64,000 bases of DNA from Flavobacterium sp. NRK1. GTDB lineage: Bacteria; Bacteroidota; Bacteroidia; Flavobacteriales; Flavobacteriaceae. Of the stretch, positions 7,222-16,010 are shown one piece after another (the stretch's first letter is position 1; each line of letters starts with the position of its first letter). A model generated the notes under the pieces. The model was not told the DNA's origin and made no database searches. It saw only the letters and a list, made by a program, of their open reading frames with translations. The translations under genes and the position numbers were made by a program. The DNA is taken from positions 2,797,166 to 2,861,165 of the forward strand of contig NZ_JAMXLA010000001.1 of assembly GCF_024054175.1 (NCBI RefSeq), given 5' to 3'.

Positions 7222-8874
7222 CTACCTTTTCATTTCAGATTTATCATATTGCTCCACAAAATAACCTGGCGGCATTCCCGTTTTCTTCTTAAATTCCGTA
7301 ACAAAGTGCTGCGCTGTGCTGAAACCTGCTTCCTGGGCCAAAGCTCCGTTGCCATATTTTCGGATCTGTGGCTCTGCTTTCAAACGGGCAATCAGGTAGT
7401 CTATCCTCAAATCATTTATGTAATGGGTGAAGTTCTTGCCCCGTCGGGCAGTGATCACCCGGGATAGGTATTTGCTGTTGGTCTCAAAAGCTTCGGCTAG
7501 TTTGGTTGCGGTAAGATCTTTTTTCAGGAAACCACGCTTGTCCTCAAATTCTTTCAGCTGCCTTGCAATATGGTTTACAATCACCGGATTGATATCCAGC
7601 GTCCCGGTAGGTGATTGCTTTTCGATAACTGTGGCAGGTTCGTTTTTTAATAATTCGTCGAACCGTTTGCGATACTGCTTTCGCAGCCTTTTGTGCCGGT
7701 AATATAAAACTGCCATACCGACAGCGAGAGCCAGTATCGCTGCCTTAAAGGCAAGGCTTAACCCTTCGCTGTGGTTAAGGCTGGCCTGAATTTGTTGCTT
7801 TTCCGATAGCAATTCCGTTGTGTCATATTCCTTATAGACTTTTTTAATCAGGTAGCGGAATTCCCTGCCTAACATACTGTCTGCCTGCAAGAGCCGATCG
7901 ACATAGATGAGCTGCATGCCGGGCATCTCTTTTTGATGGTAGTATTTAATGAGGTACTCGTAACTACGCCTGAGGTCCGGCCGGAGGAAATTTTTGCGCG
8001 CAAAGATCGTATCCACTTTCCTGAAGTGGAGGGCAGCCAAATCGAAATTACCCAGTTCCCAGTAAGCTTTCCCCAAATTAAAGTGAACAATAGACTCGTT
8101 GGCATAATCCCCGTCTTTTTGTATCTCAGGCAGGGCAAAGGAAAGGTGCCTGACCGCGGTGCCGTAGTTACTTTTTTCCAGCTCAATAACACCCATCGCA
8201 CTTTCCAGATAGGGCAGCAGGTCCCTAATGCCCAACTGCGCACTATGAGCCAGTGCAAGGCGGCAGGTTTCCTCCGCCTTTTCCAGATTCCCCACAAAAG
8301 TGTAACAGACCGTCAGGCAATGCAATGACTTAAGGTAGGGCAGGGATTCTTCTTTGCTGAAATAGGCAATGCATTCGTTGAAAAGTGCAATGGCCTCGTG
8401 GTAGTAGCCCAGATAGTATTTGATCTGTGCAATACTGTATTTTACCTTGTTCTTCAGGTAGTGGTCTTGGGTATTGACCAGGTAGCTATTGGCCTGTACA
8501 TAATTATCCAATGCCATCCGGTGGCCGTTGCGCTTGTAGAATAGAATCCCACGTGTTAGGTAGGCGTCACCTATAAGGTCATTATCGCCGGACTGTTTTG
8601 CGGCAGTAATCAGGCTGTCCGCATACACCAGCCGCTGTGCTTCGGGGCATTCATGCAGCATTTCCCTGTAGGCAAAAACAATTTCAGTGGTGTTATTTTC
8701 TTTTTTTGCTTTCCTTAGGTACGCCTGCAGATACGGCCAGGATTTTTCTGTTCCCTGATAAAGGTCAATCTGCTGCAAAAGTGCCTCGTAAGAAATGGGC
8801 TCCGCTGAAGGCTGTACAGCGGCTAATGAAACAATCAAAACACAGATAATGGTTCCCGTAAATTTCATTTTCAT
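7222..8874 (-). CDS. TPR-transmembrane-AraC regulator
   Basis: A 550-residue regulator of a type typical for Bacteroidetes. It has a signal-like N terminus (about 1-24), tetratricopeptide-type helices (about 30-345), one transmembrane segment (about 370-392: LAFKAAILALAVGMAVLYY), a basic linker, and a C-terminal AraC-type helix-turn-helix pair (about 430-545: FLKKDLTATKLAEAFETNSKYLS ... AGFSTAQHFVTEFKKKTG). The TPR part would lie outside the inner membrane and the DNA-binding part inside. It is the leftmost GC-rich gene and reads away from the lipoprotein at 9170, sharing a 295-bp divergent region with inverted repeats. Confidence 0.85.
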   Translation of the reverse strand: MKMKFTGTIICVLIVSLAAVQPSAEPISYEALLQQIDLYQGTEKSWPYLQAYLRKAKKENNTTEIVFAYREMLHECPEAQRLVYADSLITAAKQSGDNDLIGDAYLTRGILFYKRNGHRMALDNYVQANSYLVNTQDHYLKNKVKYSIAQIKYYLGYYHEAIALFNECIAYFSKEESLPYLKSLHCLTVCYTFVGNLEKAEETCRLALAHSAQLGIRDLLPYLESAMGVIELEKSNYGTAVRHLSFALPEIQKDGDYANESIVHFNLGKAYWELGNFDLAALHFRKVDTIFARKNFLRPDLRRSYEYLIKYYHQKEMPGMQLIYVDRLLQADSMLGREFRYLIKKVYKEYDTTELLSEKQQIQASLNHSEGLSLAFKAAILALAVGMAVLYYRHKRLRKQYRKRFDELLKNEPATVIEKQSPTGTLDINPVIVNHIARQLKEFEDKRGFLKKDLTATKLAEAFETNSKYLSRVITARRGKNFTHYINDLRIDYLIARLKAEPQIRKYGNGALAQEAGFSTAQHFVTEFKKKTGMPPGYFVEQYDKSEMKR

Positions 8875-9169
8875 AACATTTTTATATAGCTATACACTAC
8901 AAAGGTGCATTTGATATAAATGGGAGACTGCTTTTCAAATGTACGTTATACTTTGTTAATAAAAACTTAACAATACGATAAAATTAGGCTGTGGAATTCC
9001 CGAATTGCACAGCCTGCTATACAGGAATGGCACAGCCAAACTGTTGTAGCCCTTGATGATGTAAAATAGATTTGTCCTGAATTCAAAGCGAAAGGGAATT
9101 AATTTCCTTGTTCCGCTCCCCGGGCGAATGGAACTGAATAACTGATTCAGGAACATTAAACGTTACATT
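8875..9169. promoter_or_regulatory. Divergent regulatory region with inverted repeats
   Basis: The gap between the TPR-AraC gene (minus) and the lipoprotein gene (plus). It contains TTGTTAA/TTAACAA (8953-8973), GGCTGTG/CACAGCC (8987-9014) and a further GGCACAGCC (9029-9037). These are plausible operators for the neighbouring AraC-type regulators, which is inference. No gene is supported inside it. Confidence 0.45.
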
Positions 9170-9880
9170 ATGAAGGTATTTGCTTCAATTACATTAGTAC
9201 TACTATTGGCCAGTTGCAGCCCTGATGGCATTGCGCCTGCACAACAGCAATTCTCCGTATCCGGCCTTTCTTATAAAAACGGTGCCGGCTTACCGGCAAA
9301 CCCGTCCAATCCCGAGGACTTTATCGGAACCCTCTATAGCGAACTGTTACAGGAGTATGAGCTTTTAAACACCAAACCTGCCACCTTGCCGCTATTGATA
9401 CAACAGTGTGAGACCCTCGCATGGATCAATGCCGATTTCCTTGCCCTTGATGACTTTTCGGCGTATGACCCGATCAGCGTTTCCGATGTGCAGGTGTACC
9501 AGAATATCGATGCAGCCGACCTGCGTTCCCATCTTTCTTTCGGGTACAGCACAGCTGGCAAAGACCTGTATGTAGCACTTGCAGACGAACTGACGGTACT
9601 GAAAGCCAGTGACGGCACCTATCAGGAAGCCTGCCAGGCTATTATGGCGACCGAGGCATTGATTATTACCGCGCCCAACCTGACCGCTACTGAGCGCCAT
9701 GCCATGCTTATGGCAACTTCTATCATGCGCAATGCGGTATATAACAACGGGCGAAAAAGGAAAAGGGACCGTGACTGGGAGTGGATGACCGGTCACTATG
9801 CCGCTGCGGCAAACGGCGCACTGGAATCATCGCCACAGGCCTTACTACTGTCCTTTGTGACTGATATTTACGACAACTGA
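9170..9880 (+). CDS. Lipoprotein of unknown function
   Basis: A 236-residue protein with a lipobox (LLLASC, modified cysteine at about residue 16), hence probably anchored to a membrane. The mature part is mainly helical, with a conserved-looking basic patch (NNGRKRKRDRDWEWM) near residue 200. It is followed by a terminator at 9888-9913. It lies between two AraC-type regulators at the start of the conjugation module, so it may be a regulator's partner or a module-specific cell-surface protein. No family is recognised. Confidence 0.7.
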   Translation: MKVFASITLVLLLASCSPDGIAPAQQQFSVSGLSYKNGAGLPANPSNPEDFIGTLYSELLQEYELLNTKPATLPLLIQQCETLAWINADFLALDDFSAYDPISVSDVQVYQNIDAADLRSHLSFGYSTAGKDLYVALADELTVLKASDGTYQEACQAIMATEALIITAPNLTATERHAMLMATSIMRNAVYNNGRKRKRDRDWEWMTGHYAAAANGALESSPQALLLSFVTDIYDN

Positions 9881-9887
9881 CTACTGC

Positions 9888-9913
9888 TCCCGGAGGTTCA
9901 CTTCCGGGTTTTT
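9888..9913 (+). terminator. Rho-independent terminator
   Basis: CCCGGA/TCCGGG stem (9889-9894 with 9903-9908) followed by five T residues, ending the lipoprotein transcript 17 bases before the AraC gene start. Confidence 0.8.
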
Positions 9914-9929
9914 ATTAAAAATTACTGTG

Positions 9930-10784
9930 ATGGTCCTGATTACATCGCTTGAGGATAACGGATTTCAGGTACGCCGCCTGCAATTGCGGGGCGATGCTTT
10001 TGTGCTGGCTTTTCTTTATGGGATGCAGTATTTCCGTTACCATATCATTGTGGTAACTGAAGGACAGCTTCACGTAAACAGCGGCACTCAGGGTTTAACA
10101 GCCGTGGCAATGGATGTCTGTATTGTACCGCCGGACAGCTACATGAAAGCTTCAGGCGGGAAGACGGTAATGGTCTGGCTGGTACGTTTTACCGAAACCT
10201 ACCTGACACAAACGCTCTATGCTGCCCGCAACACTACGATTACAGCATTCCTGGAGCAGGAAGAGCTGTATAGCCTAATGGCCGATACGTTTCACTTCGA
10301 GATTATCTGCCAGCTCTTGCAGTTACTCGGGAAACACCAGCAGTCAGGCACACCCCATCACGCCGAAACCATAGTGACCCTTACCTTTAACCTGCTGCTG
10401 AACTGTTTGCTGGAGTTGCGGGCGCATACCGAATCCCGGTTCACGAATGCTGTCAGACGTAAGGAGCAATTAACCATCGCCTTTCTCCGCCTTGTGGAAC
10501 AACAGGCCGGCATGCATCATGAGGTTGGCTATTATGCTGATGTAATGTGCATGACGCGTGGCAACCTAACCAAAACCGTCAGGCAGCTCACCGGAAAGAG
10601 CCCAAAGATATTGATTTCGGAAGCTCTTGTCCGTCTGGCGCAGGAACTGCTGGATAGTAGCGATGCACCCGTCTACGGCATTGCCGAGGCGCTTCATTTC
10701 AGTTCGTCCTCTGCCTTTGTCAACTTTTTCCGCCACCACAGCGGGCTAACCCCTGAAGCCTACCGTAACCGAAAGAACAGATAG
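9930..10784 (+). CDS. AraC-family transcriptional regulator
   Basis: About 284 residues. The N-terminal part (1-150) resembles a cupin-like ligand or sensing domain (VVTEGQLHVNSG ... VCIVPPDSYM). The C terminus (about 175-283) carries the AraC double helix-turn-helix (VGYYADVMCMTRGNLTKTVRQLTGKSP ... GIAEALHFSSSSAFVNFFRHHSGLTPEAYR). The start could be GTG 9927 or the adjacent ATG 9930; I prefer ATG. The next gene begins two bases after its stop, so the two form an operon ending at the terminator near 11478. Confidence 0.85.
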   Translation: MVLITSLEDNGFQVRRLQLRGDAFVLAFLYGMQYFRYHIIVVTEGQLHVNSGTQGLTAVAMDVCIVPPDSYMKASGGKTVMVWLVRFTETYLTQTLYAARNTTITAFLEQEELYSLMADTFHFEIICQLLQLLGKHQQSGTPHHAETIVTLTFNLLLNCLLELRAHTESRFTNAVRRKEQLTIAFLRLVEQQAGMHHEVGYYADVMCMTRGNLTKTVRQLTGKSPKILISEALVRLAQELLDSSDAPVYGIAEALHFSSSSAFVNFFRHHSGLTPEAYRNRKNR

Positions 10785-10786
10785 CC

Positions 10787-11476
10787 ATGAGTACCGCGCG
10801 CACCTATTCGCTGGAATGGCTGGATGCCCTGATCTCGGTCACCCTTAATCCCGCACGACAGTACCGTAAGGAACTGCGCGCGGAGGATATAGCCTTTTTG
10901 CTGGAGAATGTTTCCGTGGAAAGCCAGCAGGTGGAGCAGGAGCTTAACGATAAGGTATTTGCCCTTTTTAAAGACAACCAGGTACGCCACCTCGTCCAAA
11001 AATACCATACCGCCCTGACCCACCTTAAAGAACAGGCTATGGGCTATCTAAACAGGGCAGCTGCTGCCGGCCCGGACCCGTTCAGGGAACTGGAGGAGCG
11101 TATCGTGAGCTCCGTTAGTAACTTACTTACGTTTATTGAGCAGCGGTATTCCCATTACCTGTCGCCAGCTACTGAAGATTTGCCTGAAATGCCTGTAGTT
11201 CAATTAAAACCGTCCCATGACCGGATGAAAATATACTGCAACCTTTCCGGCGACCAGCTCGCCCTAATGTTGCGGGCTGCCGATGAGGCCCAAATCCTCA
11301 AAGCCCGCTCGATGAATGCCGTCTTCAAGGCTATCGTGCCGCACCTGGCCACTGCTCAGCGCAATGAACTTTCCGCCGACGCCATCCGCAGTAAGGCCTA
11401 CAGTCCTGAGGAACCGGACCGGCAAGCATGTATAAGCGCTCTGGAAAACATGATACGGAAAATTAAGGACTACTGA
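10787..11476 (+). CDS. RteC-like regulatory protein (tentative)
   Basis: A 229-residue, mostly helical protein. The C-terminal 90 residues (CNLSGDQLALMLRAADEAQI ... ISALENMIRKIKDY) look like a distant version of the C-terminal domain of RteC, the CTnDOT regulator, where a helical region ends in a basic helix. The N-terminal 130 residues show no recognised domain. It is co-transcribed with the AraC gene before it, which supports a regulatory role in the element. The RteC link is by eye and weak. Confidence 0.5.
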   Translation: MSTARTYSLEWLDALISVTLNPARQYRKELRAEDIAFLLENVSVESQQVEQELNDKVFALFKDNQVRHLVQKYHTALTHLKEQAMGYLNRAAAAGPDPFRELEERIVSSVSNLLTFIEQRYSHYLSPATEDLPEMPVVQLKPSHDRMKIYCNLSGDQLALMLRAADEAQILKARSMNAVFKAIVPHLATAQRNELSADAIRSKAYSPEEPDRQACISALENMIRKIKDY

Positions 11477-11477
11477 G

Positions 11478-11512
11478 GAACAACTTGGGGCACAAGTGAA
11501 AGTTGTTCTTTT
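11478..11512 (+). terminator. Rho-independent terminator
   Basis: Perfect nine-base stem GAACAACTT/AAGTTGTTC (11478-11486 with 11500-11508) followed by a short T run. It closes the AraC/RteC-like operon. Confidence 0.8.
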
Positions 11513-11604
11513 ACAGGCCAATCCCAACATGTAATTTAGGTACTGTAAAATGAGTTTAGCGGTGTTGCCGCAATGAAGATGATGAATGTTGAACGAAAAA
11601 AACG

Positions 11605-12084
11605 ATGCTTATGTTTACCGAATTTACATGGGCTGCCTACCTTAGGGTTACAGCCGCCGTACTGTTTCTCTACTACACCATCCTGCTGCTGAAATTTTAC
11701 TTTCCGCAGATCAGGGCCGCTGCAGGTGCACCTTTCCATTCCATGGGCAATCCGGACTCGGCAGAACCCAACGCCACATCCGCCATTATGGAGAGCGGTG
11801 GTAACCTGACCCCAATAGGGGAATTCCAACAGACGGTTACCGATTATGAGATTATCGAGGAACTGGTCGACCGTGTCAAAAAGAGCCTTATAGAGTCCTT
11901 TGAAAATAAGGCAGACCAGCAGACCGTAACAAACGGCCTTAAAGCCATCGTAAACGATTATCCCGTCCTGGGCCAATCGACCTTCCGGCCTTCCATTAAC
12001 GAGTTCATTGCCACGGAAAGCCAGCAGCACGGTTTCACCTTTATGAATGAAACGCTCGCCGAAACCCTTTGGCAGACAAAATAA
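11605..12084 (+). CDS. Single-pass membrane protein upstream of traE
   Basis: A 159-residue protein with one membrane segment near the N terminus (about residues 10-32: AAYLRVTAAVLFLYYTILLLKF) and a polar, mostly helical remainder. Its fixed place directly before the traE leader suggests it belongs to the conjugation module. No recognised domain. Start ATG at 11605; ATG 11611 is an alternative. Confidence 0.65.
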   Translation: MLMFTEFTWAAYLRVTAAVLFLYYTILLLKFYFPQIRAAAGAPFHSMGNPDSAEPNATSAIMESGGNLTPIGEFQQTVTDYEIIEELVDRVKKSLIESFENKADQQTVTNGLKAIVNDYPVLGQSTFRPSINEFIATESQQHGFTFMNETLAETLWQTK

Positions 12085-12090
12085 CCCAAT

Positions 12091-12182
12091 AGCGAAGGCT
12101 ATGCCCCTGTTCGTCCCGCAGCAGTAAGAGGAGGTGACAGAAAGAAGGGGATGGCAACGGCGGATGGCCTTCGCTTTTTTTT
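12091..12182 (+). promoter_or_regulatory. Structured leader or attenuator before traE
   Basis: The segment folds as a long hairpin. The outer stem is AGCGAAGGC/GCCTTCGCT (12091-12099 with 12167-12175), with an inner CCCCT/AGGGG stem (12104-12108 with 12146-12150), followed by eight T residues. Inside lies AGGAGGTG (12129-12136) and an ATG at 12151 opening a 12-residue frame (MATADGLRFFFH) that runs into the T tract. It can act as a terminator after the preceding gene, or as a leader-peptide attenuator of the tra operon. The latter is inference. Confidence 0.55.
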
Positions 12183-12201
12183 CCACTAAAAATCTTTTGT
12201 T

Positions 12202-12516
12202 ATGAAAACATATATCAACAGGACACTACCGCTGTGTGTATTGCTTGTGGTGCTGGGATTCCCATATGCTTCTTTTGCACAGGACGGAGTCGCCGGTATC
12301 AACGAGGCCAACCAGCAGGTGAGGAGCTATTTTGATGCGGGCACTGACCTTATGTATGCCGTTGGCGCCATATTGGGGCTGATCGGCGCAGTTAAGGTCT
12401 ATCAGAAATGGAACGCAGGTGATCCCGATACCGGGAAAGTAGCCGCCGCCTGGTTCGGCAGCTGTGTCTTTCTGGTCGTAGTGGCCACGGTTATCCAATC
12501 CTTTTTCGGGATCTGA
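12202..12516 (+). CDS. traE: Conjugative transposon protein TraE
   Basis: A 104-residue protein of the DUF4134/TraE family of Bacteroidetes conjugative elements. It has a signal-like N terminus (about 1-26, ending SFAQ), then two membrane segments (about 48-64 and 82-103) separated by a short loop (YQKWNAGDPDTGK) that I recognise as family-typical. It is analogous in size and topology to the VirB2/VirB3-type components of type IV secretion. It opens the tra operon and is followed after two bases by traF. Confidence 0.9.
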   Translation: MKTYINRTLPLCVLLVVLGFPYASFAQDGVAGINEANQQVRSYFDAGTDLMYAVGAILGLIGAVKVYQKWNAGDPDTGKVAAAWFGSCVFLVVVATVIQSFFGI

Positions 12517-12518
12517 TC

Positions 12519-12836
12519 ATGGGCAGCCTGTACAAAGTCAATAAGGGCATCAACCAGAGCATTGAATTCAAAGGGCTTAAGGCACAGTACATCTGGTACC
12601 TTGGCGGGGGCGTCATCCTTCTGATGATCGTGTTTGCTGCCCTCTTTATCGTTGGTGTTCCCTCACTTATCTGTGTGGGGATGATCGGGATACTGGGTGC
12701 CGTACTGGTCGTCAGGATCTATGCAATGAGCCGAAAGTACGGTGAGCATGGCATGATGAAAGCCCTGGCCCGGAAACAGCTTCCCAAAACGCTCAAATGC
12801 TACAGCCGTAAGGCCTTTATGCAACCATCCAAATAA
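12519..12836 (+). CDS. traF: Conjugative transposon protein TraF
   Basis: A 105-residue protein of the DUF4133/TraF family. The N-terminal motif (YKVNKGINQSIEFKGLKAQYIW) and the two closely spaced membrane helices (about 27-46 and 51-68) are typical, and the C-terminal tail is basic. It resembles VirB3-like inner-membrane components that work with the VirB4-type ATPase TraG, encoded next. Confidence 0.9.
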   Translation: MGSLYKVNKGINQSIEFKGLKAQYIWYLGGGVILLMIVFAALFIVGVPSLICVGMIGILGAVLVVRIYAMSRKYGEHGMMKALARKQLPKTLKCYSRKAFMQPSK

Positions 12837-12842
12837 TATGTC

Positions 12843-15311
12843 ATGGAGAAAACAATCGAACAGCTGCTGCCGCTTCTGGATGTGCGGCAGGGCATCATCA
12901 TATCCAAACAGGGCGATGCTACCCTGGGGTTCCGTGTGGAACTGCCGGAGCTCTTTACCTTATCGGATCCGGAGTACGAGGCCTTCCACCAGGCATGGCT
13001 GAAAGCCTTCCGTGTATTGCCTAAGCATACCGTACTGTGCAAACAGGACCGGTTTATACACAGCGGGCATACCCCGGATTTTGCAAAGGAAAGTTTTCTG
13101 TACCGCAGCAGCGAGCGTTTTTTTAACGAGCGCCCGTTCTTGGACCACAGCTGTTACCTGTACCTGACCAAAAAACCGGCCGGCAGGAAAAATGCTACCT
13201 CGCTGTTTTCCAGCCTGACACGCCCTGCGCTGCTGCCCAAAGAGACCTTGGGGGCACAGGCCCTGCAGGATTTCAGGGATGCCTGCGGGCAGTTCCAAAG
13301 GATATTGCAGGACAGCGGCTTTGTCAGCATGTCTCCCTTAGGGGATACCGATATCTACAGCGAAGCCCACAGGGTGGGGCTTTTGGAACAGTACTGTACC
13401 CTGAGCGAGAGCAAGGGCGAATACCTCTATGGTGATGTCGCTTTTGATGAGGGCCTTTTGATCAACGGAAAATACGCCCAGTTGTATACCTTGGGGGAGG
13501 CTGCGAACCTGCCCTCACTATGTGGCCCAAGAATCACCTATGACCGCTATTCGACCGACCGTACGCCTTTCAGTGTGGGGTTTGCCTCACCGCTGGGGCA
13601 GCTGCTTTCGTGCAACCACCTGTACAGCCAGTACCTGTTCTTTGAGGACAGCGCCAAAACGCTGCAGCGCATGGAAAGCAAAAGGCTGCGCCTGCAATCC
13701 CTTTCGGCTTATAGCCGTGAGAACCTGATTGCCCGGGATGCCACCAATGATTTCCTGAACGAAGCTATCAGCAAACAACGGCTTCCGGTAAAGGCCCATT
13801 TCAATATATTGGTATGGACCGAGAGGAAAGAGGAACTGAACGATTTGAAGAACAAGGTGTCATCAGCCCTTGCCCAAATGGATGCCGCTGCCAAGCAGGA
13901 GACCGTGGGGGCGCCACAGATCTGGTGGGCGGGGCTGCCGGGCAACGCCGCGGACTTTCCCATGAACGACACCTTTGACAGCTTTGCCGAACAGGCCTCC
14001 TGTTTCCTGAACCTGGAAACCGGCTACCGCAGCTCTGCCAGCCCGATGGGTATCCGCCTGGGTGACCGCCTGACCGGACGCCCCGTGCATGTGGATATCA
14101 GTGATGAGCCCATGAAAATGGGTATCTGCACCAACCGCAACAAGTTCATACTCGGCCCTTCGGGCAGCGGAAAATCCTTTTTTACCAACCATATGGTACG
14201 CAGCTACTACGAGCAGGGCACCCATGTGGTGCTGGTGGATGTGGGGCACAGCTACAAGGGGCTTTGCGATATGGTGGGCGGGTACTACTTCACCTATGAG
14301 GAGCACAACCCCATCCGGTTCAATCCTTTTTATATCGGGGAAGGCGACCGCCTGGATACCGAGAAGAAGGAAAGCATCAAAACCCTGCTGCTGGCCTTGT
14401 GGAAAAAGGATACGGAGACTTTCCGCCGCAGCGAGTACGTGGCACTTTCCAATGCATTGCAGCTGTATTACGAGAAACTGGAGGCTAATACGGCGCTGTT
14501 CCCTGGATTTGACTCCTTTTACGAATTCCTGCGGGATGATTTTACCGCGGTACTGGAACAGGATAAGGTCAAGGAGCGCGACTTTGACATAGGGAATTTC
14601 CTGTACGTACTGCGCCCGTACTACCGGGGCGGCGAATTCGATTACCTGCTGAATGCTACGGCCAACCTGGAACTTTTGCAGGAACGCTTTATCGTATTTG
14701 AACTGGACAACATCAAGGACCATCCCATATTGTTTCCTGTGGTGACCATTATCATCATGGAGGTGTTTATCAGCAAGATGCGCAAGCTGAAAGGGATACG
14801 AAAAATGATCCTGATTGAGGAAGCGTGGAAAGCGATTGCCCGTGAAGGCATGGCCGAGTACATCAAGTACCTTTTTAAGACGGTACGTAAATTCTTCGGG
14901 GAGGCCATTGTGGTGACCCAGGAAGTGGAGGACATCATTTCCTCCCCCGTGGTCAAGCAGGCGATTATCAACAACAGCGATTGCAAGATCCTATTGGACC
15001 AGCGCAAATACCAGAACAAATTTGACCAGATACAGGAACTGCTGGGACTGACCGAAAAGGAAAAGGCACTGGTGCTTTCGGTCAATAAGGCGAACGATCC
15101 CGACAAACACTATAAAGAGGTATTTATCTCCCTTGGCGGGGTACTTTCCAAGGTGTACCGCACTGAGGTCTCCCCGGAGGAATATTATGCCTATACCACC
15201 GAGGAAAGCGAAAAGGTCAGGGTGCAGCAATACGCCGCCCGCTTTGGCGGGGATGTGCGTAGGGGTATCGCAGCCTTAGTGCAGGAACTACACGAGAATA
15301 AACCTAAATGA
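12843..15311 (+). CDS. traG: TraG VirB4-type conjugation ATPase
   Basis: An 822-residue ATPase of the Bacteroidetes TraG family (VirB4-type, not the VirD4-type coupling protein). Walker A is GPSGSGKS at about residues 438-445 and the Walker B region is MILIEEAW at about 655-662. The length and the N-terminal part (EQLLPLLDVRQGIIISKQGD) are normal for the family. It powers assembly and substrate movement in the mating channel at the inner membrane. It lies between traF and traI with almost no gap, and codon use is GC-rich like its neighbours. Confidence 0.95.
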   Translation: MEKTIEQLLPLLDVRQGIIISKQGDATLGFRVELPELFTLSDPEYEAFHQAWLKAFRVLPKHTVLCKQDRFIHSGHTPDFAKESFLYRSSERFFNERPFLDHSCYLYLTKKPAGRKNATSLFSSLTRPALLPKETLGAQALQDFRDACGQFQRILQDSGFVSMSPLGDTDIYSEAHRVGLLEQYCTLSESKGEYLYGDVAFDEGLLINGKYAQLYTLGEAANLPSLCGPRITYDRYSTDRTPFSVGFASPLGQLLSCNHLYSQYLFFEDSAKTLQRMESKRLRLQSLSAYSRENLIARDATNDFLNEAISKQRLPVKAHFNILVWTERKEELNDLKNKVSSALAQMDAAAKQETVGAPQIWWAGLPGNAADFPMNDTFDSFAEQASCFLNLETGYRSSASPMGIRLGDRLTGRPVHVDISDEPMKMGICTNRNKFILGPSGSGKSFFTNHMVRSYYEQGTHVVLVDVGHSYKGLCDMVGGYYFTYEEHNPIRFNPFYIGEGDRLDTEKKESIKTLLLALWKKDTETFRRSEYVALSNALQLYYEKLEANTALFPGFDSFYEFLRDDFTAVLEQDKVKERDFDIGNFLYVLRPYYRGGEFDYLLNATANLELLQERFIVFELDNIKDHPILFPVVTIIIMEVFISKMRKLKGIRKMILIEEAWKAIAREGMAEYIKYLFKTVRKFFGEAIVVTQEVEDIISSPVVKQAIINNSDCKILLDQRKYQNKFDQIQELLGLTEKEKALVLSVNKANDPDKHYKEVFISLGGVLSKVYRTEVSPEEYYAYTTEESEKVRVQQYAARFGGDVRRGIAALVQELHENKPK

Positions 15312-15317
15312 AACGCT

Positions 15318-15998
15318 ATGAAAACAATTGGAAAAATAATGGTCTGCCTGCTGCTGCTCAGCAGTATCGAGGCACGCCCTGCGACTGCCGCGCCGCCCAT
15401 TTTTGGGATTATCCGCGCCGCAGTGGTAAAAGCGATTAAGGCAATGGACCTAAAGATACAGAAACTGCAGAACAAAACCATCTGGCTGCAGAATGCTCAA
15501 AAGGAAATTGAGAATACCCTTTCGAAGGTAAAACTGGATGAGATCTCCGACTGGACCAAGAAGCAGAAGGAACTGTACCAGGACTATTACGACGAGCTCA
15601 AAGCGGTTAAGTCTATTATTACCCAGTACCAGCGCATTCGCGACATTACCGACAAACAGGCCCGCCTGCTCTCGGAATACCAGCGTGCCTGGCAGCTCTT
15701 CCAACAGGACGAGTATTTTACCGCGGACGAACTCGACTATATAGAGCAGGTGTATAGCGGCATCCTTGCCGAGAGCCTTTCCAATATGGAGCTGATCTTT
15801 TCGATTATCGAATCCTATACCACCAGCATGAGTGATGCCCAGCGCCTGGAACTCATCAATGAAGCGGCGGACCAGATTGACCGCAGCTACGACGACCTGA
15901 GACGCTTTAACGGGCAGAATGTGCTTCTGAGCCTGCAACGTGCCAAGACCTCGAAAGAAGTGGAGCAGTTGCGCAGGTTGTACGGCAGTGTACACTAA
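15318..15998 (+). CDS. traI: Conjugative transposon protein TraI
   Basis: A 226-residue protein with a signal peptide (cleavage near residue 25) followed by a long helical, coiled-coil-rich body, matching the DUF4141/TraI family of Bacteroidetes elements (not the F-plasmid relaxase of the same name). The C-terminal half (TADELDYIEQVYSGILAESL and AQRLELINEAADQIDRSYDDL) shares its pattern with the next two proteins, so the three look like diverged copies. Probably a periplasmic or envelope part of the transfer apparatus. Confidence 0.8.
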   Translation: MKTIGKIMVCLLLLSSIEARPATAAPPIFGIIRAAVVKAIKAMDLKIQKLQNKTIWLQNAQKEIENTLSKVKLDEISDWTKKQKELYQDYYDELKAVKSIITQYQRIRDITDKQARLLSEYQRAWQLFQQDEYFTADELDYIEQVYSGILAESLSNMELIFSIIESYTTSMSDAQRLELINEAADQIDRSYDDLRRFNGQNVLLSLQRAKTSKEVEQLRRLYGSVH

Positions 15999-16010
15999 AA
16001 CAATACCGCG

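Noticed and set aside
11536..12186. Minus-strand frame of 216 codons across the traE leader region
   Set aside because: It covers the gene at 11605-12084 and the hairpin, with no start signals or domain.
13863..14723. Long minus-strand frame (286 codons) inside traG
   Set aside because: It is antisense to a strongly conserved ATPase gene; long open antisense frames are expected in GC-rich coding sequence.
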